Positions 54,503-63,796 are shown, numbered from the stretch's first letter. The stretch is 64,000 nt of DNA from Anaerotignum propionicum (GCF_024461735.1 NZ_JANGAD010000007.1:149757-213756); one strand, 5' to 3'. Program-made: numbers and translations. Notes: a model not told the origin generated them from the sequence alone.

Positions 54503-55189
54503 ATGAGCGGAAAACAAAAGATTTTGATTGTAGATGATGATAAGCATATTGCAGAGCTGATTTCTCTTTACTTAGAGAAAGAGGGCTTTGACACCAGGGA
54601 AGCATACGATGGAAGAGAGGCAATCAAGGAGATAGGCGCAATTAAGCCGGATTTGGTTATTTTAGATTTAATGCTACCAGGCATGGATGGATATCAGGTT
54701 TGTGCAGAGGTTCGGAAAACAAGCAATGTCCCAATTATTATGCTGACAGCAAAAGGTGAAACCTTTGATAAGGTTCTTGGGTTGGAGCTTGGAGCTGATG
54801 ATTATATTGTGAAGCCTTTTGATTCTAAGGAGCTGGTGGCAAGAGTGAAGGCAGTTTTGCGTCGTTATGAACCAAAACAACAGGATGATGCCAATATTCT
54901 ACGGTTTCCCAATTTAGAAATTAATATTTCAAACTATTCCGTAACGTATCATGGAAAAAGCTTAGAATTTCCCCCAAAGGAGTTTGAGCTCTTATTCTAT
55001 TTGGCGGAGCATCCCAATCGGGTTTTTACGAGAGAGCAGCTTTTAGACCAAATTTGGGGTTATGAATATATTGGTGATACGAGAACTGTGGATGTGCATG
55101 TAAAGCGCATTCGAGAAAAGTTGAACCAAGAAGATGAATGGGGCATTTTGACGGTTTGGAGTGTTGGGTACAAATTTGGTCAGAAGTAA
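54503..55189 (+). CDS. Response regulator, OmpR/PhoB family
   Basis: 228 residues. Receiver domain with acidic pocket VDDDKH (residues 10-15), phosphate-accepting Asp55 in LVILDLMLPG, MLTAKGE and Lys in VKPFD. The winged-helix domain (about 132-226) has FELLFYLAEHPNRVFTREQLL and VDVHVKRIREKL. GGGGAG precedes the ATG. Its partner kinase gene is 568 bases downstream, separated by an antisense gene. Target genes unknown. Confidence 0.9.
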   Translation: MSGKQKILIVDDDKHIAELISLYLEKEGFDTREAYDGREAIKEIGAIKPDLVILDLMLPGMDGYQVCAEVRKTSNVPIIMLTAKGETFDKVLGLELGADDYIVKPFDSKELVARVKAVLRRYEPKQQDDANILRFPNLEINISNYSVTYHGKSLEFPPKEFELLFYLAEHPNRVFTREQLLDQIWGYEYIGDTRTVDVHVKRIREKLNQEDEWGILTVWSVGYKFGQK

Positions 55190-55218
55190 CAGATGTATTA
55201 TTCAGAATATAAAAAAAT

Positions 55219-55243
55219 AAGACGGCTGATTATCAGTCGTCTT
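55219..55243 (-). terminator. Hairpin between the response regulator and the minus-strand gene
   Basis: AAGACGGCTGA / TCAGTCGTCTT stem. On the minus strand it is followed by ATTTTTTT, so it ends the antisense gene best and may also end the response regulator transcript. Confidence 0.7.
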
Positions 55244-55290
55244 ACATAAATATTCTTTCAATTTAAAATACTGCTATGAATCAAATGAAA

Positions 55291-55644
55291 TTATGATTGA
55301 GAGTCTTTTTCAGAGGTAATGTGTTCCTGTTCAACTGACGGAAGTTGTCCATCTTTGGGTTCTTCTATTTCAGTAACCTCTGCATTTTTGTTTTCTTCAT
55401 GGGTTTGGAGGGCAAGCCTTTGTTTTTCTTGCTCCATTTTTTCCTTCTGAGATTGTTGTTTTCTGATATTCGTCAGGCGCATCATCATGCAGAAAACGTA
55501 AAGGAAAAACAGGAGATAATGAAAGCTATTCATGTTTCCCCAAGGTGTTCTGATTAAAACATATAATCCTACGCCGATTAAAACAATATCAGCAGTGGAG
55601 AGTTTCTTTTTGTCAGGATTGGATTGAGGTTTTTTAAGATTCAT
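55291..55644 (-). CDS. Small membrane protein lying antisense inside a two-component system
   Basis: 117 residues. Two membrane segments (IVLIGVGLYVLIRTPW and HYLLFFLYVFCMMM) are followed by a basic and then a strongly acidic, Glu/Gln-rich tail of about 60 residues. It is not a family I know. The gene lies on the opposite strand, between the response regulator and histidine kinase genes, and has its own terminator. Ribosome binding site GGAGATAA is upstream of the ATG. A regulatory partner of the kinase is possible but only inferred from position. Confidence 0.65.
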   Translation of the reverse strand: MNLKKPQSNPDKKKLSTADIVLIGVGLYVLIRTPWGNMNSFHYLLFFLYVFCMMMRLTNIRKQQSQKEKMEQEKQRLALQTHEENKNAEVTEIEEPKDGQLPSVEQEHITSEKDSQS

Positions 55645-55757
55645 TGGATTGTAAACGGTTATACCGTTATCTCCTTTCTTTTTTGATGCAATATATTTAT
55701 TATACCATCATTCCGAAATTTTGGAAGCTTTTTTGGTGGATTTTTGGAGGTAAAATC

Positions 55758-57173
55758 ATGCGCAAAGAATCAATTGTAAAAAAACAAATGCTGCAATACA
55801 TTGCTACGATTCTTATTTGTGTTTTGATATTAGGGGGAATCCTATCAATAGTTTATACTCAGCATTATATGAAAGAAAAGCGCAATGAGCTGATTCAGCA
55901 AGGGCGAAAGATTTCTGTGGCGTTTACAAATGCATACCGAACTGGGAACTTAAGCAATTTGAGCTATGAACTGCAAGTGCTAGAGGAATATATGGGTGCG
56001 GGAATTTTAATGGTGAATGCTGACGGAGTTGTTGTTTTGGCATCACCGGGACTTGATGAAATGATGATTGGGCAATCTTTTGCCTTTCAAGATTTGGTGG
56101 AAGGTGTAAAGGCAGGCAACATTGTTTCCAGTGAGAGAAAAGCAACGACGATATTTGATGTGCCTACACTGGTGGTTGGATATCCCCTTTCTGTGGGGAA
56201 AATGGCAGGCATTTTTATGTGCCGTTCCATGCCCGAAATGGAGCAGTCTCTATATCAAATGTATCAAGTGGGTATTGCCAGCATAGTTGTTGTTTTCCTT
56301 TTTGCAATTTTGTTTAGCTATTTGACTTCCAGAAAGATGACGAGACCCATTAAAGAGATGAACGATGCTGCCAAGGTAATTGCCAGCGGAAATTTTGAAC
56401 ATCGAGTAGAAATAACAAGCAATGATGAGTTTGGAGAATTGGCAAAAAGCTTTAATTATATGGCAGAAAGTTTACAAAACAACGACAAGACACGACGAGA
56501 TTTTATAGCAAATGTTTCTCATGATTTACGCTCCCCCCTTACTTCTATGCAAGGGTTTCTTACTGCCATGCTAGATGGAACGGTACCTTTGGAAAAGCAG
56601 GAAAAATATTTGCATATTGTTTTGGAGGAAACCTTAAGACTTACTCGATTGACGGAAGGAATTGTTGATTTAAGTCGAGCTGAAAGCAGTAAAATTATTT
56701 TGGACGAGTCTGACTTTGATTTAAACGAGCAGATTCGTGTTAACATTAATCTATTAGAACCACAGCTAAATGATAAGAATGCAGTGATAAAGGCTATTTT
56801 TGCAGACCAAATTACTATGGTTCATGGGGATATTGATAAGATTTCCAGAGTTATACAAAATTTATTGAGTAATGCTGTAAAGTTTTCACCAACGGGTGGT
56901 TTGATAGAGGTGGAAACCACAAAAACGGATCGGAAAAAGGTTTTGGTTTCCATCAAAGATCATGGAATAGGCATTAGTACAGAGGATCAAAAGTATATTT
57001 TTGATCGTTTTTATAAGGCTGACAGAACCCGTAATCAGGATATGCAGGGGAGCGGGATTGGCTTGGCAATCGTGAGAGAGTTTCTTCAGGCTCACAATGA
57101 AGGCATTACTGTAAAAAGCACGCCAGGTGAAGGCAGTACCTTTGTTTTTTCCCTTAAGATGTCGGATGAATAG
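55758..57173 (+). CDS. Sensor histidine kinase
   Basis: 471 residues from ATG 55758, with GGAGG 8 bases before; the longer in-frame reading covers the divergent start region. TM1 (about 13-34), an extracellular PAS-like sensor (about 35-168) with GAGILMVNADGVVVLASPG, TM2 (about 170-190), HAMP, HisKA with His255 in VSHDLRSPLT, then the ATPase domain with NLLSNAVKFSP, DHGIGIS and GSGIGLAIV. Partner of the response regulator at 54503. The signal is unknown; the sequence is similar to wall-stress and phosphate-type kinases. Confidence 0.9.
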   Translation: MRKESIVKKQMLQYIATILICVLILGGILSIVYTQHYMKEKRNELIQQGRKISVAFTNAYRTGNLSNLSYELQVLEEYMGAGILMVNADGVVVLASPGLDEMMIGQSFAFQDLVEGVKAGNIVSSERKATTIFDVPTLVVGYPLSVGKMAGIFMCRSMPEMEQSLYQMYQVGIASIVVVFLFAILFSYLTSRKMTRPIKEMNDAAKVIASGNFEHRVEITSNDEFGELAKSFNYMAESLQNNDKTRRDFIANVSHDLRSPLTSMQGFLTAMLDGTVPLEKQEKYLHIVLEETLRLTRLTEGIVDLSRAESSKIILDESDFDLNEQIRVNINLLEPQLNDKNAVIKAIFADQITMVHGDIDKISRVIQNLLSNAVKFSPTGGLIEVETTKTDRKKVLVSIKDHGIGISTEDQKYIFDRFYKADRTRNQDMQGSGIGLAIVREFLQAHNEGITVKSTPGEGSTFVFSLKMSDE

Positions 57174-57231
57174 ACAAGATAGCACTTGTTCTGTATTAAA
57201 ACAAAATAATATTTATAAATATGAGAAAAGC

Positions 57232-57275
57232 CTGTATAACGAGGAACTTGAAAAAACCACGTTATACAGTCTTTA
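57232..57275. terminator. Bidirectional terminator between kinase gene and nadE
   Basis: CTGTATAACG / CGTTATACAG stem with an 18-base A-rich loop and TCTTTATTTTATT after it. Confidence 0.8.
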
Positions 57276-57303
57276 TTTTATTCTTTAAAGATTAGACTTC
57301 AGA

Positions 57304-59244
57304 TTATAATTTTTCCACTTCTTCCATCCAGATTCGACTGGAAGCATCCGTTGGCATACGCCAATCACTTCTTGGAGACAGACATAAAGCACCAACCTTT
57401 GGCCCATCGGGCAAGCAGGAACGTTTAAACTGCTGCATGAAGAAGCGGCGGTAGAAGTTTTTCAGCCACTTCAAAAGCGTCTCTTTAGAATATGCACTTC
57501 CAAAGGCTTGCTCTGCCAAAAATAAGACCTTGGCTGGTGAAAAGCCGAATCGAATGATTTGATATAGGAAGAAGTCGTGAAGCTCATAAGGCCCCACTAA
57601 ATCCTCAGTTTTCTGATTAATATTTCCATTCTCATCAGGAGGCAATAACTCAGGACTTACAGGTGTATCTAAAATATCAAGAAGAATATCGGAAGCCTTT
57701 TGATCTAATTCCCCTGTGGATGCAACCCAATTTACCAGAACCCGAACCAATGTTTTCGGAATACCAGCATTTACGCCATACATGGACATATGGTCACCAT
57801 TATAGGTTGCCCAGCCCAATGCAAGCTCTGATAAATCTCCCGTGCCCACAACGATTCCTCCTGTTTGATTCGAAATATCCATCAGGATTTGGGTACGCTC
57901 ACGAGCCTGTGTATTTTCATAAGTAATATCATGGACAGATGCATCGTGGCCGATATCTTTGAAATGCTGCAACGATGCGGCACGGATGGATATTTCTCTA
58001 GTGGAAATTTCAAGGGATTTCATTAACTGAACTGCGTTTTGATATGTTCGATCAGTAGTGCCAAAGCCTGGCATGGTAATACCTAAAACATGATCTCTAG
58101 GGATATTTAAAAAATCACAAGCCTTTACGCAAACCAAAAGTGCCAGTGTTGAGTCCAAGCCACCGGAAATTCCAATTACTAGGGTTTTGGCATTGGTATG
58201 TTCCATTCGACGTGCCAGACCCGTTGTTTGAATCATAAAGATGTCATGACAACGCTTGCTCAGTGAGGCATCATCCGCAGGAGTAAAGGGTTTTGCAGAA
58301 ATTGGACGCTTAAAATCGTTCAACTCATCCTCACCCATGGAAAACTTAATTTCACGATAAAACTTTTGGGCATGGGCTCTAGAAAGATGAGACATATAGG
58401 TGGTATGCTTGCGACGTTCGTTCGCCAATAACTCTAAGTCTACATCTGCATAGATTAGCTGATTTTCACGAGAGAAAGATTCTGATTCTCCAAGCAAAAC
58501 GCCATTTTCATAAATCAGGCTATGGCCACTAAAAACGGTATCTTGTGTGGATTCGCCAATCCCAGCGGAAGCATAAGCATATGCACACAAACAACGAGAG
58601 GATTGCTGTGCAACAAGTTGATGGCGATATCCTGGTTTTGCCGCCAATTCATTACTGGCGGAGGGGTTTAATATTACTGTGGCTCCATATAAACTCAAAT
58701 AGGAACTTGGAGGGATTGGTCCCCACAAATCCTCACAAATTTCCACACCTACTTTAAGATTTGGGAAGTTTTCTGCAGTAAAAATAAGGTCCCCACTAAT
58801 GGGGACAACTTGTCCTGCATAAGTGATTTCTTCCTGAATTAAATCATCGGCTGATGCAAACCAGCGTTCCTCATAAAACTCGCTATAATTAGGAAGTAAC
58901 GTTTTTGGAACAAGACCCAATATTTTCCCTTTATGAAGGAGTGCAGCACAATTAAAAGTTTGGTTATCAGCCAAAACAGGGACGCCAATTAATATGAGCA
59001 TATCTAAATCTTTTGTTGCTGCCGCAATTTCTGCTAAGGTTTTTTCTGCAGAAGCAAGCAAAGGGCTTTGAAAAAACAAATCCCCACAGGTATATGCCGT
59101 AACGCATAGCTCAGGAAATGTAAGGATTTTCACCTTTTTTTCCGCCGCATTGTTAATTATTGCAATCATTTCTTGTTTATTATAAATGCAGTCTGCAACC
59201 TTTAATTTTGGAATGGCCACTGCAACTTTAACATAGTTAAACAT
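57304..59244 (-). CDS. nadE: Glutamine-dependent NAD+ synthetase
   Basis: 646 residues from ATG 59244; GGAG lies 8 bases upstream, while a GTG at 59253 overlaps it. N-terminal nitrilase-type glutaminase (about 1-300) with catalytic Glu in TFPELCVTAYTCGD and Cys in VGVEICEDLWGP. C-terminal synthetase (about 320-640) with the ATP pyrophosphatase motif GISGGLDST. It makes NAD from deamido-NAD and glutamine. The gene follows lexA by 12 bases on the same strand, so the two may be co-transcribed. Confidence 0.93.
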   Translation of the reverse strand: MFNYVKVAVAIPKLKVADCIYNKQEMIAIINNAAEKKVKILTFPELCVTAYTCGDLFFQSPLLASAEKTLAEIAAATKDLDMLILIGVPVLADNQTFNCAALLHKGKILGLVPKTLLPNYSEFYEERWFASADDLIQEEITYAGQVVPISGDLIFTAENFPNLKVGVEICEDLWGPIPPSSYLSLYGATVILNPSASNELAAKPGYRHQLVAQQSSRCLCAYAYASAGIGESTQDTVFSGHSLIYENGVLLGESESFSRENQLIYADVDLELLANERRKHTTYMSHLSRAHAQKFYREIKFSMGEDELNDFKRPISAKPFTPADDASLSKRCHDIFMIQTTGLARRMEHTNAKTLVIGISGGLDSTLALLVCVKACDFLNIPRDHVLGITMPGFGTTDRTYQNAVQLMKSLEISTREISIRAASLQHFKDIGHDASVHDITYENTQARERTQILMDISNQTGGIVVGTGDLSELALGWATYNGDHMSMYGVNAGIPKTLVRVLVNWVASTGELDQKASDILLDILDTPVSPELLPPDENGNINQKTEDLVGPYELHDFFLYQIIRFGFSPAKVLFLAEQAFGSAYSKETLLKWLKNFYRRFFMQQFKRSCLPDGPKVGALCLSPRSDWRMPTDASSRIWMEEVEKL

Positions 59245-59256
59245 GATATACACTCC

Positions 59257-59868
59257 TTAGAATTTTCTGAATAAGCCAATTACTTTACCTAGGATTGTCA
59301 CGTCACGAACAATAATCGGTGACATGGCTGCATTTTCCGGCTGTAATCGGATAAAATCTTTTTCACGATAAAAGGTTTTAACGGTAGCAAAATCTTCAAT
59401 TAGAGCCACCACGATATCTCCATTGTTGGCAGAATTTTGCTGCCTGACAAGAATCAAATCCTTATCAAAAATTCCTGCCTCAATCATACTTTCTCCCCTT
59501 ACCCGCAGCATAAACACAGTATCATTATGGATGTATTCCACGGGGATGGGAAAGGTATCCTCAATATTTTCTACAGCTAGAATTGGTGTGCCTGCGGTAA
59601 TAGTACCTATAATAGGTACATTTACCAATTCTTTTTGAGGGGAATCATAAAAATCAGGGGCCAATATTTCAATTGCTCGTGGCTTGGTTGGGTCACGTCG
59701 AATAAGGCCTTTTTTCTCCAATCTGGCAAGATGCCCATGAACAGTTGAGGTGGACTTTAGACCAACTGCTTCGCAAATCTCCCTTACCGATGGAGGGTAG
59801 CCCTTTTCTCTCACTTCGGATTTCATATATTCTAAAATTTGTCTTTGTTTTGGTGACAAATCGCCCAT
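59257..59868 (-). CDS. lexA: SOS repressor LexA
   Basis: 203 residues from ATG 59868 ([15 protein letters not shown]), with GGAG 9 bases upstream. Winged-helix DNA-binding domain at 1-70, self-cleavage site Ala92-Gly93, catalytic Ser127 (GESM) and Lys164 (TVKTF). RecA-activated cleavage releases SOS genes. LexA boxes lie in its own promoter region. The divergent yneA-like gene shares that region. nadE follows downstream. Confidence 0.95.
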   Translation of the reverse strand: MGDLSPKQRQILEYMKSEVREKGYPPSVREICEAVGLKSTSTVHGHLARLEKKGLIRRDPTKPRAIEILAPDFYDSPQKELVNVPIIGTITAGTPILAVENIEDTFPIPVEYIHNDTVFMLRVRGESMIEAGIFDKDLILVRQQNSANNGDIVVALIEDFATVKTFYREKDFIRLQPENAAMSPIIVRDVTILGKVIGLFRKF

Positions 59869-59953
59869 TGATAACACTCCTTTACAGATAGACTTTGTAA
59901 ATGAAAAACTTTTATACGGAACAATCATATAAATAAGTATTTCCTTTTTTTGC

Positions 59954-59982
59954 AGTATAACACAGAGATAGAATAAAATCAA
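59954..59982 (-). promoter_or_regulatory. lexA promoter
   Basis: On the minus strand TTGATT (59977-59982), a 17-base spacer and TATACT (59954-59959). The -35 touches the LexA box at 59980-59993, so autoregulation by blocking is plausible. Confidence 0.75.
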
Positions 59983-59993
59983 ACCTACGTTCG
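59980..59993. promoter_or_regulatory. LexA box 1
   Basis: CAAAC-CTAC-GTTCG, matching the Firmicutes consensus CGAAC-N4-GTTCG with one mismatch. Confidence 0.75.
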
Positions 59994-60012
59994 GAAAAAT
60001 ACGAAAAAAATA

Positions 60013-60041
60013 TTGACAAAGAATATAGGTTCGATTAATAT
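60013..60041 (+). promoter_or_regulatory. yneA promoter
   Basis: TTGACA (60013-60018), 17-base spacer, TAATAT (60036-60041). The LexA-like box at 60020-60033 lies between them. Confidence 0.75.
60020..60033. promoter_or_regulatory. LexA box 2 (weaker)
   Basis: AGAAT-ATAG-GTTCG; one half-site perfect, the other with two mismatches. It lies between the -35 and -10 of the yneA promoter. A third half-site, GTTCG at 60064-60068, follows. Confidence 0.55.
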
Positions 60042-60084
60042 AAAGGATAATAAAAGAAAGTTTGTTCGTATTGGGGGCGTTGTT

Positions 60085-60390
60085 ATGAATTATTGTATGG
60101 TTTCAAAAGTAATGAGAAGAATACGTAGAAAGGCATTTTTATTGATTACATTGGGAATGATATTATGCTTGGGAACTATGGCTTTGGGGGCACAAAGGGA
60201 GCAAGCACAACGAGTGTACTATGAAGCTGTATTTATTCATTCTGGTGATACTTTGTGGCAAATAGCAAAAGAATATAAGGCGGATAATGAAAAAATAGAA
60301 CATATGATTTCAGAAATCATGAAGATTAACGGAATGCGTTCTGAGAACATAATATCTGGTGAAAGCTTAATTGTTCCAATCAAAAAATGA
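60085..60390 (+). CDS. yneA: YneA-like SOS cell-division inhibitor (LysM protein)
   Basis: 101 residues from ATG 60085; an upstream in-frame reading covers the promoter. A basic N-terminus is followed by a membrane helix ([20 protein letters not shown]) and a LysM domain ([16 protein letters not shown] ... [10 protein letters not shown]). This is the YneA layout: made during SOS, exported, it delays septation. Its place divergent to lexA, with LexA boxes in its promoter, strongly supports this. Confidence 0.85.
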   Translation: MNYCMVSKVMRRIRRKAFLLITLGMILCLGTMALGAQREQAQRVYYEAVFIHSGDTLWQIAKEYKADNEKIEHMISEIMKINGMRSENIISGESLIVPIKK

Positions 60391-60803
60391 TATTTGTAAG
60401 TAATATATTTTAATATGCTGAATATGTATCAAAAATGGTATTTCATTTGCTTTTTACAGAAGTTAATAGTTTTTGTAAATATTCAAATTTTCTAATTAAA
60501 TAGAGCCTAAAAGGCTCTATTTTTTATAAACATATAGTTGTTTTTTTTGGAGATTATAATGTAGTAAATACAAAAACCTGAATAACTTGAAATTGTGTAA
60601 TAGGGAAGTATATGAAAGAAACAGAAACCTTGTTGAGGAATGGATTTCGAAATAAAATAAATGACATAGTGGATTTCTTAAGCCTTTTTTACTTTTATAA
60701 GAATTTCGTTGTGATGCAGATTCAATTGTGTTAAGATTAAAAAAAGTATGATATTTTCTGGCGAGCGCTATCGATAGAAGATATAGAGAAGGGAGGGTAA
60801 ATT
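60391..60803 (+). other. Intergenic region with one possible small ORF
   Basis: 413 bases. A 40-residue ORF (60612-60734, MKETETLLRNGFRN...) has AGGGAAG upstream, and a TATAAT lies at about 60556-60561. The ORF is weakly supported. I see no other feature. Confidence 0.35.
60499..60525 (+). terminator. Terminator after yneA
   Basis: AATAGAGCC / GGCTCTATT stem with a TAAAA loop and TTTTTT. Confidence 0.8.
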
Positions 60804-61268
60804 ATGTTACCTTGGATTGTCGTGTTAGCCATACTCGGACTAATTCTGGTTTTTGCAGAAATGCTTATTCCTGGTTTTGGTGTCTTTGGCGTGTTTGGCA
60901 TTCTCTCATTATTATGCTCCACAATTATGGCGGCAAAAATCTATGGTGTTATCGTATTTATGATTTTGCTTGTAGCATTGGTTGCTCTATTTATTATCAT
61001 GTTGATGCTTGCAAAAAAAAGCGGCTTGTATAATAAAGTAATCCTGCATGATCGACTAGATTCTAAAGATTTCGATGAAACCAGACTTGAGGGACTAATT
61101 GGTAAAATTGGTATTACCCAAACTACACTGAGACCCTATGGTGTTGCTGAAATTGATGAAATCAACTATGATGTTTGTTCTTTGGGAGATTTTATTGACA
61201 AAGGAACAAAAGTGAAAGTTGTTCAGATTTCAGGGAAAACTGTGACTGTAAAGGAATGGGAAGAGTAA
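60804..61268 (+). CDS. NfeD-family membrane protein
   Basis: 154 residues after GGGAGGG. Two to three membrane helices (about residues 3-22, 26-44, 48-70) are followed by an OB-like domain with LIGKIGITQTTLRPYGVAEI and GTKVKVVQISGKTVTVK. This is the short NfeD form that partners with flotillin-like proteins. It has no serine-protease domain. It precedes floA by 23 bases. Confidence 0.88.
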   Translation: MLPWIVVLAILGLILVFAEMLIPGFGVFGVFGILSLLCSTIMAAKIYGVIVFMILLVALVALFIIMLMLAKKSGLYNKVILHDRLDSKDFDETRLEGLIGKIGITQTTLRPYGVAEIDEINYDVCSLGDFIDKGTKVKVVQISGKTVTVKEWEE

Positions 61269-61291
61269 AACAGAATAAGGAGGAACGATAA

Positions 61292-62305
61292 ATGTTTGAT
61301 TTGATACCGGTGGTTATGCCACTCATTGTCATTATTGTTATCATCATGATTTTTTTAAGCTTTGTACCCTTAGGCTTATGGATTTCTGCAGTATCCGCAG
61401 GTGTTAAAGTAGGAATTTTTTCATTAATTGGTATGCGACTTCGTCGTGTTCGTGCGGACAAAATTATTCGCCCATTAATCAAAGCACAAAAAGCCGGCAT
61501 GGATGTAAATGCAAATCAGTTGGAGTCTCACTTGCTTTCGGGTGGACGTGTAGACAATGTTGTTGATGCGTTGATTGCGGCGCATAGAGCCAATTTAGAT
61601 CTGTCATTTGAAAGAGCTGCAGCGATTGACTTGGCGGGACGTAATGTTTTTGAAGCGGTTCGCATGAGCGTAACACCTAAAATTATTGAAACTCCATGGA
61701 TTTCAGCAGTGGCCATAAATGGTATTGAGGTAAAGGTTGTTGCAAAAGTAACTGTTCGTACCAATCTAGCCAGATTGGTCGGCGGTGCAGGAGAAGAAAC
61801 CATTATTGCAAGAGTTGGTGAGGGTATCGTTACTACTGTTGGTTCGTCTCAAAGTCACAAGAGCGTTTTGGAAAATCCCGATTTGATTTCCAGAACTGTT
61901 TTAGCAAAAGGTTTGGATAATGGAACAGCATTTGAGATTTTATCAATTGATATTGCAGATGTAGATATTGGTAGAAATATTGGTGCTCACTTGCAGATTC
62001 AGCAGGCTGAGGCGGACAAACAAATTGCTCAGGCAAAGGCCGAGGAACGTCGTGCTACTGCTATTGCGAAGGAACAAGAAATGAAGGCAGAAGTTGAGCA
62101 TATGAAATCAAAGGTTGTGGAAGCAGAGGCGCAAGTACCTATGGCGTTGGCAGAAGCATTACGCAATGGTAACTTGGGGGTTATGGATTATTACCGCATG
62201 CAGAATATTCAATCTGATACTAATATGAAAAATAATATTGGCATGACGGATATCGGCAAAATATTTAAGTCTCAAAATGATCCCAACGATAAAAGCATAA
62301 ATTAA
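61292..62305 (+). CDS. floA: Flotillin-like protein FloA
   Basis: 337 residues. N-terminal membrane segment ([21 protein letters not shown]), SPFH/PHB domain with [19 protein letters not shown] and VAAVTVRT-like core, then a coiled coil rich in Ala/Glu ([21 protein letters not shown]). It forms membrane microdomains with NfeD. It matches the YqfA/FloA type of Firmicutes. Strong terminator follows. Confidence 0.92.
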   Translation: MFDLIPVVMPLIVIIVIIMIFLSFVPLGLWISAVSAGVKVGIFSLIGMRLRRVRADKIIRPLIKAQKAGMDVNANQLESHLLSGGRVDNVVDALIAAHRANLDLSFERAAAIDLAGRNVFEAVRMSVTPKIIETPWISAVAINGIEVKVVAKVTVRTNLARLVGGAGEETIIARVGEGIVTTVGSSQSHKSVLENPDLISRTVLAKGLDNGTAFEILSIDIADVDIGRNIGAHLQIQQAEADKQIAQAKAEERRATAIAKEQEMKAEVEHMKSKVVEAEAQVPMALAEALRNGNLGVMDYYRMQNIQSDTNMKNNIGMTDIGKIFKSQNDPNDKSIN

Positions 62306-62320
62306 GAAGTTAAACGGAAG

Positions 62321-62352
62321 AAAGACCGCCTATATTAGACGGTCTTTCTTTT
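62321..62352 (+). terminator. Terminator after floA
   Basis: AAAGACCGCC / GGTCTTTC-type stem with TATATTAGAC in the loop, followed by TTTT. Confidence 0.75.
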
Positions 62353-62481
62353 AAATATAGGAATTTGAATTGTTAAGAATATAATCTTACCTAAATATGC
62401 TTTAAGCAAACGGTTTTACACAATTTCTGTTTAACCAAAGTCAAAGAAGAGAAGAATAGAAAATTGAAAAGGAGGAATTCT

Positions 62482-63297
62482 ATGCCAAGAGACCTTGATG
62501 ATCTGTGGGAGAAAATCCTGAAAAGTGAAGAAGCTATGCTCCAAAGAAAGCAGCAAAAAAACATATATCAAAACTTTACTAAGTTGGATGAATTGAAGCA
62601 AGAGCTAGAAAACAAAATACCGGAAAAAATGATTCATACATTGGATAAAGGTTTTTATAAGGCTTTTCAATTGATTTTTACAAAAGGAATTGAGGTCATA
62701 GAAAAGACTTTTCGTGAGGAAGAGCTGGATATCACTTTTAGAGTGAATGACTTTAGAATAAACCAAAGGCCCGATAAAAAGTCACTAAAACTTTTGGACA
62801 AGGAAGTAAAAAAAGGACAACGTTTTAATAGCTACGTCACATTGGCTGAAGGAATGGGCTTAGGGGCATTAGGTATTGGCTTGCCAGATATCCCACTTTT
62901 CCTTGGTGTTCTTTTAAAAGGTATTTACGAAACTGCCATTGGTTACGGCTTTAATTATAAAGAAGAAAAAGAACAAATACTTATTTTAAAGATGATTACT
63001 GCAGCTTTAAGCGCAGACGAAGAGATTAGAAATTTAAATGATAACGTTAATTTCTGGATAATGAAAATGAATGAAAGTCAAATATCTTATGATTTTGAAG
63101 ATGAGATAAAAAAAGCATCATATGCACTGTCTAAGGCATTACTATTATCTAAGTTTGTGCAAGGCTTTTTTGTGATAGGAATTGTTGGCGGTATGGTTAA
63201 TCCAATTGTTTATCATAAAGTTATGAAATATGTATCCCTTAAATATAAAAAAAGATATCTCTTTCAAAAAAGATTGGGTATAAAAAACGAAAGATAA
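62482..63297 (+). CDS. EcsC-family protein
   Basis: 271 residues from ATG 62482, with AAAGGAGG 9 bases upstream; the longer TTG 62464 reading includes that ribosome binding site. Charged helical N-terminus, then EGMGLGALGIGLPDIPLFLGVLLKG and TAIGYGFNYKEEKEQ, which are the EcsC domain signature. EcsC is linked to the Ecs ABC transporter in Bacillus, but no ecsA/B genes are near here. Function uncertain. Confidence 0.82.
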   Translation: MPRDLDDLWEKILKSEEAMLQRKQQKNIYQNFTKLDELKQELENKIPEKMIHTLDKGFYKAFQLIFTKGIEVIEKTFREEELDITFRVNDFRINQRPDKKSLKLLDKEVKKGQRFNSYVTLAEGMGLGALGIGLPDIPLFLGVLLKGIYETAIGYGFNYKEEKEQILILKMITAALSADEEIRNLNDNVNFWIMKMNESQISYDFEDEIKKASYALSKALLLSKFVQGFFVIGIVGGMVNPIVYHKVMKYVSLKYKKRYLFQKRLGIKNER

Positions 63298-63367
63298 TCC
63301 ATACTATGATTGCGAGGATATTCCTCGATTAATAAAGACTGAAATGAAACTAGGGAGGTCATAGACT

Positions 63368-63529
63368 ATGGACAAGAGAACAAATAAAGAATCAGAAAAA
63401 ACACAAAAGGGTATGAACAGAACCGAGTTTGCTCAGGAATACAGCATTGATACAGGTTCTCAAACAAACAGCAAATGTGATAAAACAAACAAAACAAATA
63501 AGACAAACAAATCAAGCAGCACAAAGTAA
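63368..63529 (+). CDS. Gamma-SASP-like small peptide
   Basis: 53 residues after AGGGAGGT. The N-terminal half includes NRTEFAQEYSID, close to the TEFASET motif cut by the germination protease in gamma-type small acid-soluble spore proteins. The tail is Asn/Lys/Thr/Ser-rich (DKTNKTNKTNKSSSTK), as in low-complexity storage SASPs. Gamma-SASPs are mainly known from Bacillales, so this call is tentative. It has its own terminator (63547-63580). Confidence 0.5.
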   Translation: MDKRTNKESEKTQKGMNRTEFAQEYSIDTGSQTNSKCDKTNKTNKTNKSSSTK

Positions 63530-63546
63530 TTAAGAAATATCTTTAG

Positions 63547-63580
63547 AAAATCCCTTCTTGTATAAGGAAGGGATTTTCTT
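63547..63580 (+). terminator. Terminator before the rRNA promoter region
   Basis: AAAATCCCTTC / GAAGGGATTTT stem with a 9-base loop and TTTTCTT. Confidence 0.85.
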
Positions 63581-63663
63581 ATAGATTAAGATGTATACTT
63601 AAAAAGGCTTTTTACCGAATTCGACATAAAATATAATTTGTTTAAAAAAATGTCGAAAAAGTG

Positions 63664-63691
63664 TTGACAAGATTGGAAAACAGTGTATAAT
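63664..63691 (+). promoter_or_regulatory. rRNA operon promoter P1
   Basis: TTGACA (63664-63669), 16-base spacer, TATAAT (63686-63691), both at consensus. Confidence 0.85.
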
Positions 63692-63796
63692 AAATAACTG
63701 TCACTGCCGATTAGAAGGCAGGAAGATAAAAGAAAAAGGCAAATTCTAAGAACAAAAAAATGTCAAATAAAAATAAAAAATTTGGAAAAAAAGTTC

